Of a stretch of 13,144 nt of DNA, positions 1 through 7,384 are shown one piece after another. The stretch lies in NCBI GenBank assembly GCA_003487005.1, contig DNFG01000377.1:1-13144 (forward strand), given 5' to 3'. Below the pieces are notes generated by a model. The model was not told the DNA's origin. It worked only from the letters and a program-made list of their open reading frames with translations, and did not search any database. How positions within the stretch are numbered: position 1 is the first letter of the stretch; each line of letters opens with the position of its first letter. The DNA is from Bryobacterales bacterium. Its GTDB lineage: Bacteria > Acidobacteriota > Terriglobia > Bryobacterales > Bryobacteraceae. A program made the position numbers and the translations under genes.

Positions 1-398
1 GATCGGGCGGGGAGAGAAAGGGAGGAGGCGAAGGCATCGAGGACGCGGGCGGCGCCGCCGGAGACGAGGCAGGAGCGGGCTTCGAGGGCAAAGATGGCGG
101 TGTGGAAGTCCTCGAGGAGTTGGTCAGGGAAGGATGAATCGAGGGAAGGTGGGAGGTGGAGGAGGGCGGAAGTCTTGCGCCAGCGGAGGGAGAATGGTCC
201 GGAGGCGGCGGTGCAATCGGAGTCGCGCGGGGCGGGGCCGCGGACATTGGGGACTTCGACTGGGGCTTTGGAGGCGGGCGGGAAAAGGATGCCCTCCCCG
301 GAATAGCGGAAGACCCTTGGGCCGGAGGTGTGGCGGGCGCATCCGGCGAGGAGGGTGGCGAGGAGGAGAGAGAGGAAGAGGGGGAACCGGACGTTCAT
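1..398 (-). CDS. Putative lipoprotein, 3' end outside the window
   Basis: An open frame runs from ATG at 398 to the left edge with no stop (132 codons visible). The N terminus is a clear lipoprotein signal: a short basic start (MNVR), a hydrophobic stretch of about 14 residues (FPLFLSLLLATLLA) and the lipobox LLAGC, with Cys20 as the predicted lipidated residue. The mature part is rich in Pro, Ser and Ala and holds further Cys residues near positions 62 and 110. Codons end overwhelmingly in C, as in the neighbouring minus-strand genes, which supports real coding. The family is not recognised. The gene lies 42 bases downstream of the VWA-like gene on the same strand, so co-transcription is possible. 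No good ribosome binding site precedes the ATG. An envelope-anchored protein is the safe inference; no function can be assigned. Confidence 0.72.
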   Translation of the reverse strand, partial: MNVRFPLFLSLLLATLLAGCARHTSGPRVFRYSGEGILFPPASKAPVEVPNVRGPAPRDSDCTAASGPFSLRWRKTSALLHLPPSLDSSFPDQLLEDFHTAIFALEARSCLVSGGAARVLDAFASSLSLPAR

Positions 399-440
399 GC
401 CGGATTAGACACGGCGGAGGCGGTCCGGTTCCCGCGAGGG

Positions 441-1649
441 TTAGCGGGGGATGGCGGCGAGCCAGTAGCCGAGGCGGGTCCTGACTTTGAGGTCGGGGCG
501 GTTGACCTCGACGCGGATGCGATGGAAGCCGCCTTCGAGCTGGTTATTGGGGGTGTAGCTGAGGAGGTACTGGCTGCGGAGTTCGGCGCCGATATTGGCG
601 AGGGCGTTTTCGAGGTCGCGTTCGGTGATGAATGTAAACTCGCGGCCGCCGGTGTACTGGGTATAGAGTTCGGCGGGATTGCGGACGAAGATGCCCTTGG
701 CGAAGCGGAAGAGTTCAACGAGAGCGGGGAGGGCGTCGCCGCCGAAGCCTTGAGCGCCGGTCCATTGATTTTGCGACGTGGGGTCCATCGGTGCGGAGGG
801 GATGCGGGGCCGCGCGCCGGGCGGCAGGTGGTCAGGGCGGGGAAGATCGGGCCGCGTGGTGGAAAGTGTGACCAGGCGTGAGATGTTGACGGTGTAGAGG
901 TCGATGTTGTGGACCTGGAGGGTGGTGGCGACTTCGCGGGGGTGAGCCTCGCTGGAGCGGTCGAGTGTTTCGGAGATCAGGAGGATAACGCGGCGGCGGT
1001 CCTTCTTGCTACGAAGCATGAAGGTGGCTTCATTGACACAGTCGTTGAGGCGGGCGTTTTCGCCGAGGGCGGACATGTTCTTGAGGGCGGCGTCGATTTT
1101 GTCGGGGTCGTTGGTGAAGTCGGTCAGTTTTTCGACTTTGTGATGGAAGGAGAGGATGGCCGCCTCGCCTTCATCGCCGACAAGCATATCGCGCATGAGA
1201 GAGCCCATTTTCTGGATTTTGGGCAGCATATTGGCGGTGTGGCGGGAGCGCTGGACGCAGACAACCATGGAGAGTGGGAGGAAGGCGACATCGCGGTTGA
1301 TTTCCTGCTGTTTGTCGTTGTCGTAGAGGTTGAAGTCCTCGGGGCGGAGGCCGTTGACGACATTGCCCCGCTTGTCGGTGACGGTGGTGGGGACAAGGAT
1401 GACGGTGACGGCGTCGCGGAAGACGGGGCCATCGAGTTCCTCCTCGATGACGGGGGGTTTGACGGAGGGGGTTTCGGGTTTGACGGTGGCGCCAGGTTCC
1501 TTGACGGCGGCGGTGCCGGGCATGGTGCGGACCTCGCCGGGTTTGGGAACGCCGGGGATGGGCGGTTGCGCCGCGACCGTAAGGGCGACGAACGACATGG
1601 TGGTGAGGATAGTGGCGGCGAGGAGGAACAACAGGCGCATCCTAGGCAT
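441..1649 (-). CDS. Exported VWFA-related protein (acidobacterial type), degenerate metal site
   Basis: A 402-residue protein. Residues 1-27 form a signal peptide (MPRMRLLFLLAATILTT, probable cleavage after VAA). A Pro-rich linker follows (28-72), then the signature of the VWFA-related Acidobacterial domain family (TIGR03436 pattern): a beta-strand with TDKRGNVVNGLRPEDFNLYD (91-110), PLSMVV (125-130) and the family ending YLLSYTPN... FHRIRVEVNRPDLKVRTRLGYW (361-396). These proteins resemble von Willebrand A domains and are abundant in Acidobacteriota; their roles are mostly unknown. The usual MIDAS DxSxS is replaced by QRSRH (133-137), and the other two metal loops also look changed (GENARLND at 196-203, LISETLD at 224-230), so divalent metal binding is doubtful. 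The start at 1649 is supported by the signal peptide; Met4 (1640) is an alternative. The gene lies 41 bases downstream of moaB, with its own -10-like hexamer in that gap. Likely periplasmic or surface, possibly in protein-protein contact. Confidence 0.85.
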   Translation of the reverse strand: MPRMRLLFLLAATILTTMSFVALTVAAQPPIPGVPKPGEVRTMPGTAAVKEPGATVKPETPSVKPPVIEEELDGPVFRDAVTVILVPTTVTDKRGNVVNGLRPEDFNLYDNDKQQEINRDVAFLPLSMVVCVQRSRHTANMLPKIQKMGSLMRDMLVGDEGEAAILSFHHKVEKLTDFTNDPDKIDAALKNMSALGENARLNDCVNEATFMLRSKKDRRRVILLISETLDRSSEAHPREVATTLQVHNIDLYTVNISRLVTLSTTRPDLPRPDHLPPGARPRIPSAPMDPTSQNQWTGAQGFGGDALPALVELFRFAKGIFVRNPAELYTQYTGGREFTFITERDLENALANIGAELRSQYLLSYTPNNQLEGGFHRIRVEVNRPDLKVRTRLGYWLAAIPR

Positions 1650-1655
1650 ATCACC

Positions 1656-1661
1656 AGTTTA
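1656..1661 (-). promoter_or_regulatory. -10-like hexamer TAAACT six bases before the VWA gene ATG
   Basis: On the minus strand, TAAACT is followed by GGTGAT and the ATG at 1649. No Shine-Dalgarno sequence at normal spacing and no -35 consensus are seen. If real, this would uncouple the VWA gene from the molybdenum cofactor cluster 41 bases upstream and give a leaderless transcript. Confidence 0.4.
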
Positions 1662-1690
1662 GACGCGTTTGAGCGGCGGGCCGTTTCTGT

Positions 1691-2179
1691 TTAGCCATTT
1701 GCGGGGTGGGCGGTGCGTCCGGCGGCGAGGTCGATGATGTGGGGGAGGAGGGCGGCGACTGCGTCGAGGGACTCGATTGCGCCCGTCGGCGAGCCGGGGA
1801 GCGTGAGGACGAGAGTCGAGCCGGCGAGCCCGGCGATGGAGCGGGAAAGGACCGCTCGCGGAGTCTTCTTGCGGCCTTCGAGGCGCATCAACTCGGCAAG
1901 ACCGGGGATCTCCTTGGACAGGACGGGGCGGACGGCTTCGGGGGTGACATCGCGGGGAGCGATGCCGGTGCCGCCGGTGGTGAAGACGGCGTGGATGTCG
2001 AGGTCGGAGGAGAGGGAGCGGACGCGGGCGGTGATGGCCGGGGCGTCGTCGGGAAGGATTTCGGTGAGAGTGATGGTCCATCCGAGTTCGCGGAGGCGGG
2101 CGGCGACGGTGGGGCCGGAGATATCCTCGCGTTCGCCGCGGTGGGCGGTATCGCTGATGGTGAGGACGGCGGCGTTCAT
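1691..2179 (-). CDS. moaB: MogA/MoaB-family molybdopterin adenylyltransferase
   Basis: A 162-residue single-domain protein of the MoCF-biosynthesis fold. It is cytoplasmic and adenylates molybdopterin with ATP in preparation for metal insertion. Visible motifs are the N-terminal strand [10 protein letters not shown] (residues 3-12), the nucleotide/pterin loop [16 protein letters not shown] (67-82) with Asp77, and the C-terminal [10 protein letters not shown] (125-134). Length is normal for MogA/MoaB. The sequence alone does not settle MogA versus MoaB, so the symbol is provisional; a MoaB without activity, as in E. coli, is less likely because the key loop is intact. The ATG overlaps the moaC stop in an ATGA (2176-2179), which indicates translational coupling. 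It is the third and last gene of the leftward cluster moeA-moaC-moaB and ends in TAA. Confidence 0.93.
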   Translation of the reverse strand: MNAAVLTISDTAHRGEREDISGPTVAARLRELGWTITLTEILPDDAPAITARVRSLSSDLDIHAVFTTGGTGIAPRDVTPEAVRPVLSKEIPGLAELMRLEGRKKTPRAVLSRSIAGLAGSTLVLTLPGSPTGAIESLDAVAALLPHIIDLAAGRTAHPANG

Positions 2180-2658
2180 TTCCTGGGGGTCTCCGGACGG
2201 AGGAAGTGGCCGCTCTTGCCGCCGGTTTTTTCTAGGAGCTGGAGGGATTCGATGGTGATGGCTTTATCGAGGGCTTTGGTCATGTCGTAGATGGTGAGGG
2301 CAGCGACGGCGGCGGCGGTAAGGGCCTCCATTTCGACTCCGGTGGGGCCGGTGGTGCGGGCGGAAGTGGTGATTTCGATGCCGTCGCGGCGGGTTTTGAA
2401 GTCGACATCGACGTGGGAGAGGGGGAGGGGGTGGCAAAGGGGGATCAGGTCAGCAGTGCGTTTGGCGGCCTGGATACCGGCGAGGCGGGCAACTTCAAGG
2501 GGGTCGCCCTTGGGATTGGACGGGAGGGCGAGGAGGACCTTGCGGGAGAGCCGGACGAAAGCGGAGGCGCGGGCGGTGCGGGCGGTTGGGGGTTTGCGCG
2601 AGACGTCAACCATGCGGGCGCGTCCGGCGGAGTCGTAGTGGGAGAGGGAGTCGGTCAT
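2176..2658 (-). CDS. moaC: Cyclic pyranopterin monophosphate synthase MoaC
   Basis: A 160-residue protein, the typical MoaC length. With MoaA it converts GTP to cyclic pyranopterin monophosphate, the first step of molybdenum cofactor synthesis; MoaC acts on the 3',8-cyclo-GTP intermediate. Motifs in order: [14 protein letters not shown] (16-29), [20 protein letters not shown] (49-68) with Lys50, [17 protein letters not shown] (71-87) with the conserved His76, [22 protein letters not shown] (104-125) and MTKALDK (126-132). Asp125 and Lys128 match the active-site Asp/Lys pair of the family, and the C-terminal [10 protein letters not shown] is intact. The ATG at 2658 was chosen because family members begin with LSHYDxxGxARMVDV; the frame stays open upstream to 2766, but that part is shadow inside moeA. 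Four bases separate it from the moeA stop, and it overlaps moaB by four. MoaA is not in the window. Confidence 0.96.
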   Translation of the reverse strand: MTDSLSHYDSAGRARMVDVSRKPPTARTARASAFVRLSRKVLLALPSNPKGDPLEVARLAGIQAAKRTADLIPLCHPLPLSHVDVDFKTRRDGIEITTSARTTGPTGVEMEALTAAAVAALTIYDMTKALDKAITIESLQLLEKTGGKSGHFLRPETPRK

Positions 2659-2662
2659 GGAG

Positions 2663-3859
2663 TCACCGTTCGAGGAAGAGGATGTCGATGAGGTCGCCGG
2701 CGTGGTACTCGGGGGTATCGGGTTGCGCGACGAGGAAACAGTTGGCCTGGGCGATGGCGGGGACATCGCTGGAGCCGGTCCAGGAGATTCTGGCGACGGA
2801 GTGGCCGTTGGGGTGGAGTCGGGCGGGGAGGAAGCGGGTCAAGCCGGGTCGATGGGAAAAGGGGTGTTCGAGAGAGGCGCGGGTGAAGGGGAGGGGGGCG
2901 TGGGGGCGTCCGGCGAGGCGGTCGAGAGCGGCACGGGCGAAGATTTCGAAACAGACCATGGTGGAAGCAGGGTTGCCGGGGAGGCCGAAGAAGAAAGTGT
3001 CGCGGGCGCGGCCGAAGACGAGAGGCTGACCGGGTTGAATGGCGACGCGGTCGAAGAAGAACTGTGCGCCGAGTTGCTGGAGTGCAAGTTCGACGACATC
3101 GTACTTGCCGGCGGAGACGCCGCCGGAGAGGAGAAGGAGATCGGATTCGAGGCCCTGTTCGATGAGCGCGCGGGTTTCGTCGAGACGGTCTGGGGCGGTG
3201 GGAAGGACAATGGGGATGCCGCCGGCTAGGGTGACCTGGGTGGCGAGGGAGAGGGTGTTGGAATTGCGGACCTGGTGGGGGAGAGGAGTTTGGTCGAAAG
3301 GGACGACTTCGTCGCCGGTCGCGAGGATGGCGACGCGGGGTTTGGGGTGAACGGCGATGTTGGCGGCGCCGACGGAGGCGCAAAGGGCGATGCCGGGGTA
3401 GCTGAGGCGTTCGCCGGCGGGGAGGAGGACGGCCCCGGCGGACGCTTCGGAGGCCTGGGGGTTGAAGTTGAGGCCGGGCGTGGCGGCGGGGACGATGACG
3501 TGGGTGTCATCGCGGGTGGTGTGTTCGACCATGACGACGGCATCGGCGCCCTCGGGGAGAGGGGCGCCGGTCATGATTTCGATGGCTGAGCCGGGCGGGA
3601 GGGGGAGAAGCGCGGGTTCGCCGGCGCGGACTTCGCCGGCGAGGCGGAGGCGGCCTGGAGTCTCGGCGGAGCGGACCGCGAAACCATCACGGACACTGCG
3701 GGCGAGGGAGGGGATATCGCGGTCTGCGAGAATGGGATGAGCGAGAACGCGGCCGAGAGCGCCGGGAAGGGTGACGGATTCGGGGGCCGAAGCGGGGCAG
3801 ACGCCGGTGAGTTGGTCGAGGACCATCTGACGGGCGAAGGCGAACGGGAGGGCCGGCAC
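2663..3859 (-). CDS. moeA: Molybdopterin molybdenumtransferase MoeA
   Basis: A 398-residue cytoplasmic enzyme that inserts molybdate into adenylated molybdopterin, the last common step of molybdenum cofactor synthesis. The MoeA domain order is visible: N-terminal domains I/II (about 1-165) with [10 protein letters not shown] (55-64; Asp58 matches the conserved Asp of MDGYA) and [18 protein letters not shown] (97-114, Glu112); a MoCF-biosynthesis domain (about 174-310) with [26 protein letters not shown] (241-254) and [11 protein letters not shown] (290-300); and C-terminal domain IV (about 325-398). The start is GTG at 3859. No ATG lies upstream in frame before the divergent region, and ATG at 3826 (Met12) would cut the first helix. 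First gene of moeA-moaC-moaB. The leader lacks a ribosome binding site but has TACCAT six bases before the GTG. VRDG instead of MDG is an ordinary variant. Confidence 0.95.
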   Translation of the reverse strand: MPALPFAFARQMVLDQLTGVCPASAPESVTLPGALGRVLAHPILADRDIPSLARSVRDGFAVRSAETPGRLRLAGEVRAGEPALLPLPPGSAIEIMTGAPLPEGADAVVMVEHTTRDDTHVIVPAATPGLNFNPQASEASAGAVLLPAGERLSYPGIALCASVGAANIAVHPKPRVAILATGDEVVPFDQTPLPHQVRNSNTLSLATQVTLAGGIPIVLPTAPDRLDETRALIEQGLESDLLLLSGGVSAGKYDVVELALQQLGAQFFFDRVAIQPGQPLVFGRARDTFFFGLPGNPASTMVCFEIFARAALDRLAGRPHAPLPFTRASLEHPFSHRPGLTRFLPARLHPNGHSVARISWTGSSDVPAIAQANCFLVAQPDTPEYHAGDLIDILFLER

Positions 3860-3865
3860 GAAGAT

Positions 3866-3871
3866 ATGGTA
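3866..3871 (-). promoter_or_regulatory. -10-like hexamer TACCAT six bases before the moeA GTG
   Basis: Read on the minus strand, TACCAT is followed by six bases (ATCTTC) and then the GTG at 3859. This TANNNT spacing matches promoters of leaderless transcripts, where RNA begins at the start codon. No Shine-Dalgarno sequence and no recognisable -35 are present. One of three minus-strand genes here with the same arrangement. Confidence 0.4.
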
Positions 3872-3971
3872 ACAATGGGCGCTGGGAGTGAGGGTGGATG
3901 GAGTGAAGCGGTGGGGGGAGGGTGGAGTTGGCGGAAACCACCCGGAGGCGGCTGAAAGGTGGTATCACGTG

Positions 3972-3977
3972 AGGAGG
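3972..3977 (+). promoter_or_regulatory. Shine-Dalgarno AGGAGG before the hybrid kinase
   Basis: A full AGGAGG lies 12 bases before the ATG at 3990, a little farther than usual. An in-frame TGA at 3987-3989 touches the ATG, so the start cannot lie further upstream in this frame. Together they fix the kinase start at 3990 with fair confidence. Confidence 0.6.
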
Positions 3978-3989
3978 CGGTTAGCCTGA

Positions 3990-6203
3990 ATGTTCCTGTA
4001 CGCGGGTTTACTTCTGATAACGGGGCTGGTCACACTGGGGCTGGCCGCCTATGCGTGGCCGAGGCGGGCAGAGCCAGGAGTAGGGCCATTCATTGTGGCG
4101 GCGGTGGCTGGTTCGTCGTGGCCGCTGCTGTTGTTGGTGGAGATGGTGCTGCCGGGGGTGGAAGCGAAATCGTGGGTGGTTCGGGTGCGGCCCGCGCTGA
4201 TCACGGTCGCAGTCTCGGCGATGCTGGTGATGGGGATGCGGCATGCGGGATGGGCAGGCCGGGGGAAGCGGCTATGGGCGGGATTGGCGCCGATGCCGGT
4301 GACGTTGTTGTTGCTCGACTTCCTGCCGTGGACGAAGGGGTGGTTCCAGCACGGCTTTCGCCTGCATCCGGAGATGCCGAGCTTCGTAGCCTTCGAGAAC
4401 GGACCTTGGTCGCTGGTTTACAGGCTGTACGTGCCGGGTCTGGCACTGGCGGTGATCGCCTTGCTGTTGGGGCAGGCGTGGGTCCATCAGGGACTCTACC
4501 GGCGGCGGGCGCTGTTGATGGCAGCGGGGGTGGGAGCACCGACAGCACTGTATGTGATGCAGGTGCTGGGCCTGTTGGAGTGGACATCGTACAATCTGCC
4601 CCCGCTGGGAATGGCGGTGACGGCGGCATGCGGAGCGTGGGTCTTGCTGCGGGAGGATTATCTGGACCTGGTTCCCGTGGCACGGGCAGCACTGGTGGAG
4701 GGGTGGCCGGAGCCAGTGGTGGTCGTGAACGGGCGTCATCAGGTGGTGGACGCGAATCGGGCGGCGGTGGCATTGCTGGGCGCGGAGGTGGGAGTGGGGA
4801 TCGAAGGGTTGAGAGAACCCTGGGGAAGAATCCTGGGAGGGATTGAGGGGCGGGAAGCGACAAAGGGCGAAGTGGGGGTTGAGGATTCACATTACCGCTA
4901 CGAGACATTTCCGCTGGAAGATCGACAGTATGGATGGCAGGGGTGGGTGGTGGCGCTGCAGGACGTGACGGAGACGGCGCGGGCACGGGAAGCGGAAGTG
5001 AAGCTGACCGCGGACTTGCAGGAGGAGACCCGTCAGCGGCAGGCGACGGAGGCGAGGCTGCTCGAGGCGCACAGGGTGGAGATGATCGGGCGGCTGTCGG
5101 GAGGGGTGGCGCACGAGTTCAACAACCTGACGATGGTGATCAACGGGTATGCCAACCTGATTTTGTCCCGATTGAGCGACGATGATCCGAACCGGGCGGC
5201 GATGGAGTCCATCGCGCAGGCGGGCGAGGACGCGGCGCGGTTGACGGCACAACTGCTGGATTTCAGCCGGAAGCAGGTGATGCAGGCGGGGCTGGTGGAT
5301 ATGCTGATGCTGGTGCGGGAGGCGCGGCATATGTGGTCGACGCTGCTCGGCGAGCGGATCCGGCTGAAGTTCGAGGCGGAGCGGTTGAATGGAGGGGGCG
5401 GGACATGGGTGATGGCGGACGCGGCCAAACTGCGTGAGGCATTGACGCAGCTGATATTGAACGCGCGGGATGCGATGGCGAACGGGGGTGTGGTGACGGT
5501 GCTGGTGGAGCGGGTGGAGTTGCGGGCAGGTGCGCTGCTGCGGACTCCGGATTTTCCGGCGGGAGAGTATGTGGTGGTCAAGATCGCGGACACAGGCGCG
5601 GGGATGGGCAAGGCGACACTGGCGCGGGCACTGGAGCCGTTTTTCAGCACGAAGGATGTGGGTCAGGGGTCGGGGCTGGGATTGTCATCCGCATATGGGA
5701 TCGTGCGGCAATGCGGGGGAGCGATGGAGTTGGAGAGCGTGGAGGGGGCGGGGACAACGGTGACCGTCTATGTGCCGGCAGCCGCGGTGGAGGGGGCGGC
5801 GGCGGAAGAGGCAGAGGCCGAGGTGGTACGGAAGGGCAAGGTGGGAGTGGCGCGGGTTCTGGTGGTCGAGGATCAGCCAGACTTGCGGGAGTTATTGCGC
5901 CTGCTACTGGAGGAGGAAGGGCTGGAGGTGCAGGAGGCAGCGGGGGTGGCGGCGGCGCTGCAGATCATGGAGGGCGAAGGGCGGCGGCCGGATCTGGTGA
6001 TCACGGACCTGGTGATGCCAGGGCTGTCCGGACATGAACTGGTGCGACGGATGCGGGCGCGATGGCCCGAAATCCCGGTTCTGGTGATCTCGGGATACTC
6101 GGATGAGGAGGCGCCGGCGGGAGTAAGGTTACTGAGGAAGCCGTTCAGTGCCGATCAACTGACGAAGATGGTGGGGCGGATCCTGCAGGAGAATGCGGGC
6201 TGA
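3990..6203 (+). CDS. Membrane hybrid sensor histidine kinase (7TM-PAS-HisKA-HATPase-receiver)
   Basis: A 737-residue sensor kinase. About seven hydrophobic segments fill residues 3-218, resembling the histidine kinase N-terminal 7TM region (for example FLYAGLLLITGLVTLGLAAY, 2-21). A PAS-like segment follows (about 231-335, PVVVVNGRHQVVDANRAA), then a short coiled linker (about 336-362). The HisKA motif RLSGGVAHEFNNLTMVINGY has phospho-acceptor His375. The ATPase domain shows the N box with Asn491 (ILNARDAM), IADTGAGMG (532-539), PFFSTKD and GQGSGLGLSS (558-567). A CheY-like receiver (about 612-737) has acidic residues in VVEDQPD, phospho-acceptor Asp673 (ITDLVMPG) and RKPFSADQ with the conserved Lys. 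The FNN after the His places it with NtrB-like kinases. No response regulator with an output domain is adjacent, so the C-terminal receiver probably passes phosphate to a partner elsewhere or regulates the kinase itself. The signal is unknown. The aminotransferase 60 bases downstream could be co-transcribed. Confidence 0.94.
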   Translation: MFLYAGLLLITGLVTLGLAAYAWPRRAEPGVGPFIVAAVAGSSWPLLLLVEMVLPGVEAKSWVVRVRPALITVAVSAMLVMGMRHAGWAGRGKRLWAGLAPMPVTLLLLDFLPWTKGWFQHGFRLHPEMPSFVAFENGPWSLVYRLYVPGLALAVIALLLGQAWVHQGLYRRRALLMAAGVGAPTALYVMQVLGLLEWTSYNLPPLGMAVTAACGAWVLLREDYLDLVPVARAALVEGWPEPVVVVNGRHQVVDANRAAVALLGAEVGVGIEGLREPWGRILGGIEGREATKGEVGVEDSHYRYETFPLEDRQYGWQGWVVALQDVTETARAREAEVKLTADLQEETRQRQATEARLLEAHRVEMIGRLSGGVAHEFNNLTMVINGYANLILSRLSDDDPNRAAMESIAQAGEDAARLTAQLLDFSRKQVMQAGLVDMLMLVREARHMWSTLLGERIRLKFEAERLNGGGGTWVMADAAKLREALTQLILNARDAMANGGVVTVLVERVELRAGALLRTPDFPAGEYVVVKIADTGAGMGKATLARALEPFFSTKDVGQGSGLGLSSAYGIVRQCGGAMELESVEGAGTTVTVYVPAAAVEGAAAEEAEAEVVRKGKVGVARVLVVEDQPDLRELLRLLLEEEGLEVQEAAGVAAALQIMEGEGRRPDLVITDLVMPGLSGHELVRRMRARWPEIPVLVISGYSDEEAPAGVRLLRKPFSADQLTKMVGRILQENAG

Positions 6204-6263
6204 CACAGTCGGCGCGCAAACGGCGATGGCGGGTTGACGCGGAAGCGGATAGACTGTGAGTCG

Positions 6264-7376
6264 ATGACCACCTCAACCCTGAAAGCCCCGACGCGTCTAC
6301 TGTTTGGACCGGGCCCATCGCCCGTGCATCCTCGCGTCTACGAAGCGATGCGGGAACCGATTGTGGGGCACCTGGATCCGTTCTTCTTTGAAGTGAACCA
6401 GGAGATCGCGCGGCTGCTGCGGGTCTGTTATGGGACGGCGAACGAATTCACGATGGTGATCTCGGGGACGGGCAGCGCGGGGATGGAGACGGCGGTGGCG
6501 AACTTCGTCGAGCCTGGGGCAAAGGTGGCGATCTTCGCGAACGGGTACTTCAGCGACCGCCTGACGGAGATGGCGTCGCGGCACGGGGCGGAGGTGGTGC
6601 GCCTGGAAAAGGCGTGGGGGCAGGTGTACACGGACGAAGAAGCGCGGGACTTCATTGAACGGGAGCGTCCGGCGGTGGTGGCGTTCGTGCAGGCGGAGAC
6701 GTCGACAGGGGCGTACCAGAGGCCGCACGCGATTGGGGCGGCGGCGCGCGAGGTCGGCGCGCTGACGATCATGGACTGCGTGACCAGCCTCGGCGGCATG
6801 CCGGTGGAGGTGGACGCGGCAGGGATCGATGTGGCCTACAGCGGGACGCAGAAGGCGCTGGGCTGCCCTCCGGGACTGGCGCCGATCACAGTGTCGCCGC
6901 GGGGGGTGGAATGGCTGCGACAGCGCAAGTCGAAGCCGGTGAGCTGGTATCTGGACTTGAAGCTACTGCTGGACTATTACGAAAGCGCGCACCGGTATCA
7001 TCACACGGCGCCGATTTCGATGTTTTATGCGCTGCGGGAGGCGCTGGCGGTGATCGAGGAGGAGGGACTGGAAGCGCGCTGGGAGCGGCACCGGCGGAAT
7101 CACGAGATGTTCGTGGAGGGTCTGGCCGGTTTGGGCCTGGAGATGCTGGTGGCGCCGGGCGAGCGGCTGTGGACACTGAACACACCGAAGGTACCCGAAG
7201 GGGTGAACGATCTGGAAGTGCGGAAGTCGCTGATGGCGAAGCACGGGATCGAGATCGCCGGCGGTCTGGGGCCACTGGCGGGCCAGGTCTTCCGGATCGG
7301 AACGATGGGCTATGGCTCGACGGAAGAGAACATCAGGCTGCTGCTGGCGGCGCTGAAGGAGGCGCTGGGGCGGTAG
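6264..7376 (+). CDS. Class V aminotransferase, alanine/serine-glyoxylate type
   Basis: A 370-residue pyridoxal-phosphate enzyme of fold type I, predicted to transfer an amino group from alanine or serine to glyoxylate in the cytoplasm. N-terminal LFGPGPSPVHPRV (13-25) and GHLDP (35-39) are typical. SGTGSAGMETAVANFV (67-82) forms the cofactor phosphate loop region, Asp171 in IMDCVTSLGG contacts the pyridine nitrogen, and Lys197 in AYSGTQKALGCPPG is the Schiff-base lysine. YHHTAPISMFYALREAL (245-261) and GGLGPLAGQVFRIGTMG (333-349) match human AGXT closely in pattern, and Arg344 is the expected carboxylate-binding arginine. Length is normal. ATG at 6264 was chosen over the TTG at 6234, which would add ten polar residues with no family counterpart. 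Substrate choice (alanine, serine, or a related donor such as phosphonoalkylamine) cannot be read from the sequence. It ends eight bases from the stop of the convergent protease gene. Confidence 0.93.
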   Translation: MTTSTLKAPTRLLFGPGPSPVHPRVYEAMREPIVGHLDPFFFEVNQEIARLLRVCYGTANEFTMVISGTGSAGMETAVANFVEPGAKVAIFANGYFSDRLTEMASRHGAEVVRLEKAWGQVYTDEEARDFIERERPAVVAFVQAETSTGAYQRPHAIGAAAREVGALTIMDCVTSLGGMPVEVDAAGIDVAYSGTQKALGCPPGLAPITVSPRGVEWLRQRKSKPVSWYLDLKLLLDYYESAHRYHHTAPISMFYALREALAVIEEEGLEARWERHRRNHEMFVEGLAGLGLEMLVAPGERLWTLNTPKVPEGVNDLEVRKSLMAKHGIEIAGGLGPLAGQVFRIGTMGYGSTEENIRLLLAALKEALGR

Positions 7377-7384
7377 CGCGGCGG

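Larger units (their letters stand above)
3860..3989. promoter_or_regulatory. Divergent intergenic region between moeA and the sensor kinase
   Basis: These 130 bases must carry the control signals for moeA (leftward) and the hybrid kinase (rightward). They contain a TACCAT hexamer for moeA (3866-3871, minus) and an AGGAGG for the kinase (3972-3977). Between them lie three GC-rich complementary blocks: GGTGG (3921-3925), ACCACC (3937-3942) and GGTGGT (3958-3963). The middle block can pair with either side. No convincing -35 for the kinase is visible. Confidence 0.5.

Noticed and set aside
156..881. Long rightward open frame (241 codons) opposite the lipoprotein and VWA genes
   Set aside because: The translation is low-complexity Gly/Glu/Ala with no motifs. 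It is the antisense shadow of C-ending codons in the two real minus-strand genes.
909..1694. Rightward open frame (261 codons) rich in Gly, Asp and Val
   Set aside because: Exact antisense of the VWA-like gene, whose frame has a signal peptide and family motifs. The shadow has none.
2659..2766. Upstream extension of moaC by 36 codons
   Set aside because: The added part is Ser/Pro-rich shadow inside moeA. MoaC family proteins start near the ATG at 2658.
6234..6263. TTG start at 6234 for the aminotransferase, and TTGACG there as a -35
   Set aside because: The extra residues are polar and lack a family counterpart. No -10 lies at 16-18 bases from the TTGACG; TAGACT is only ten bases away.
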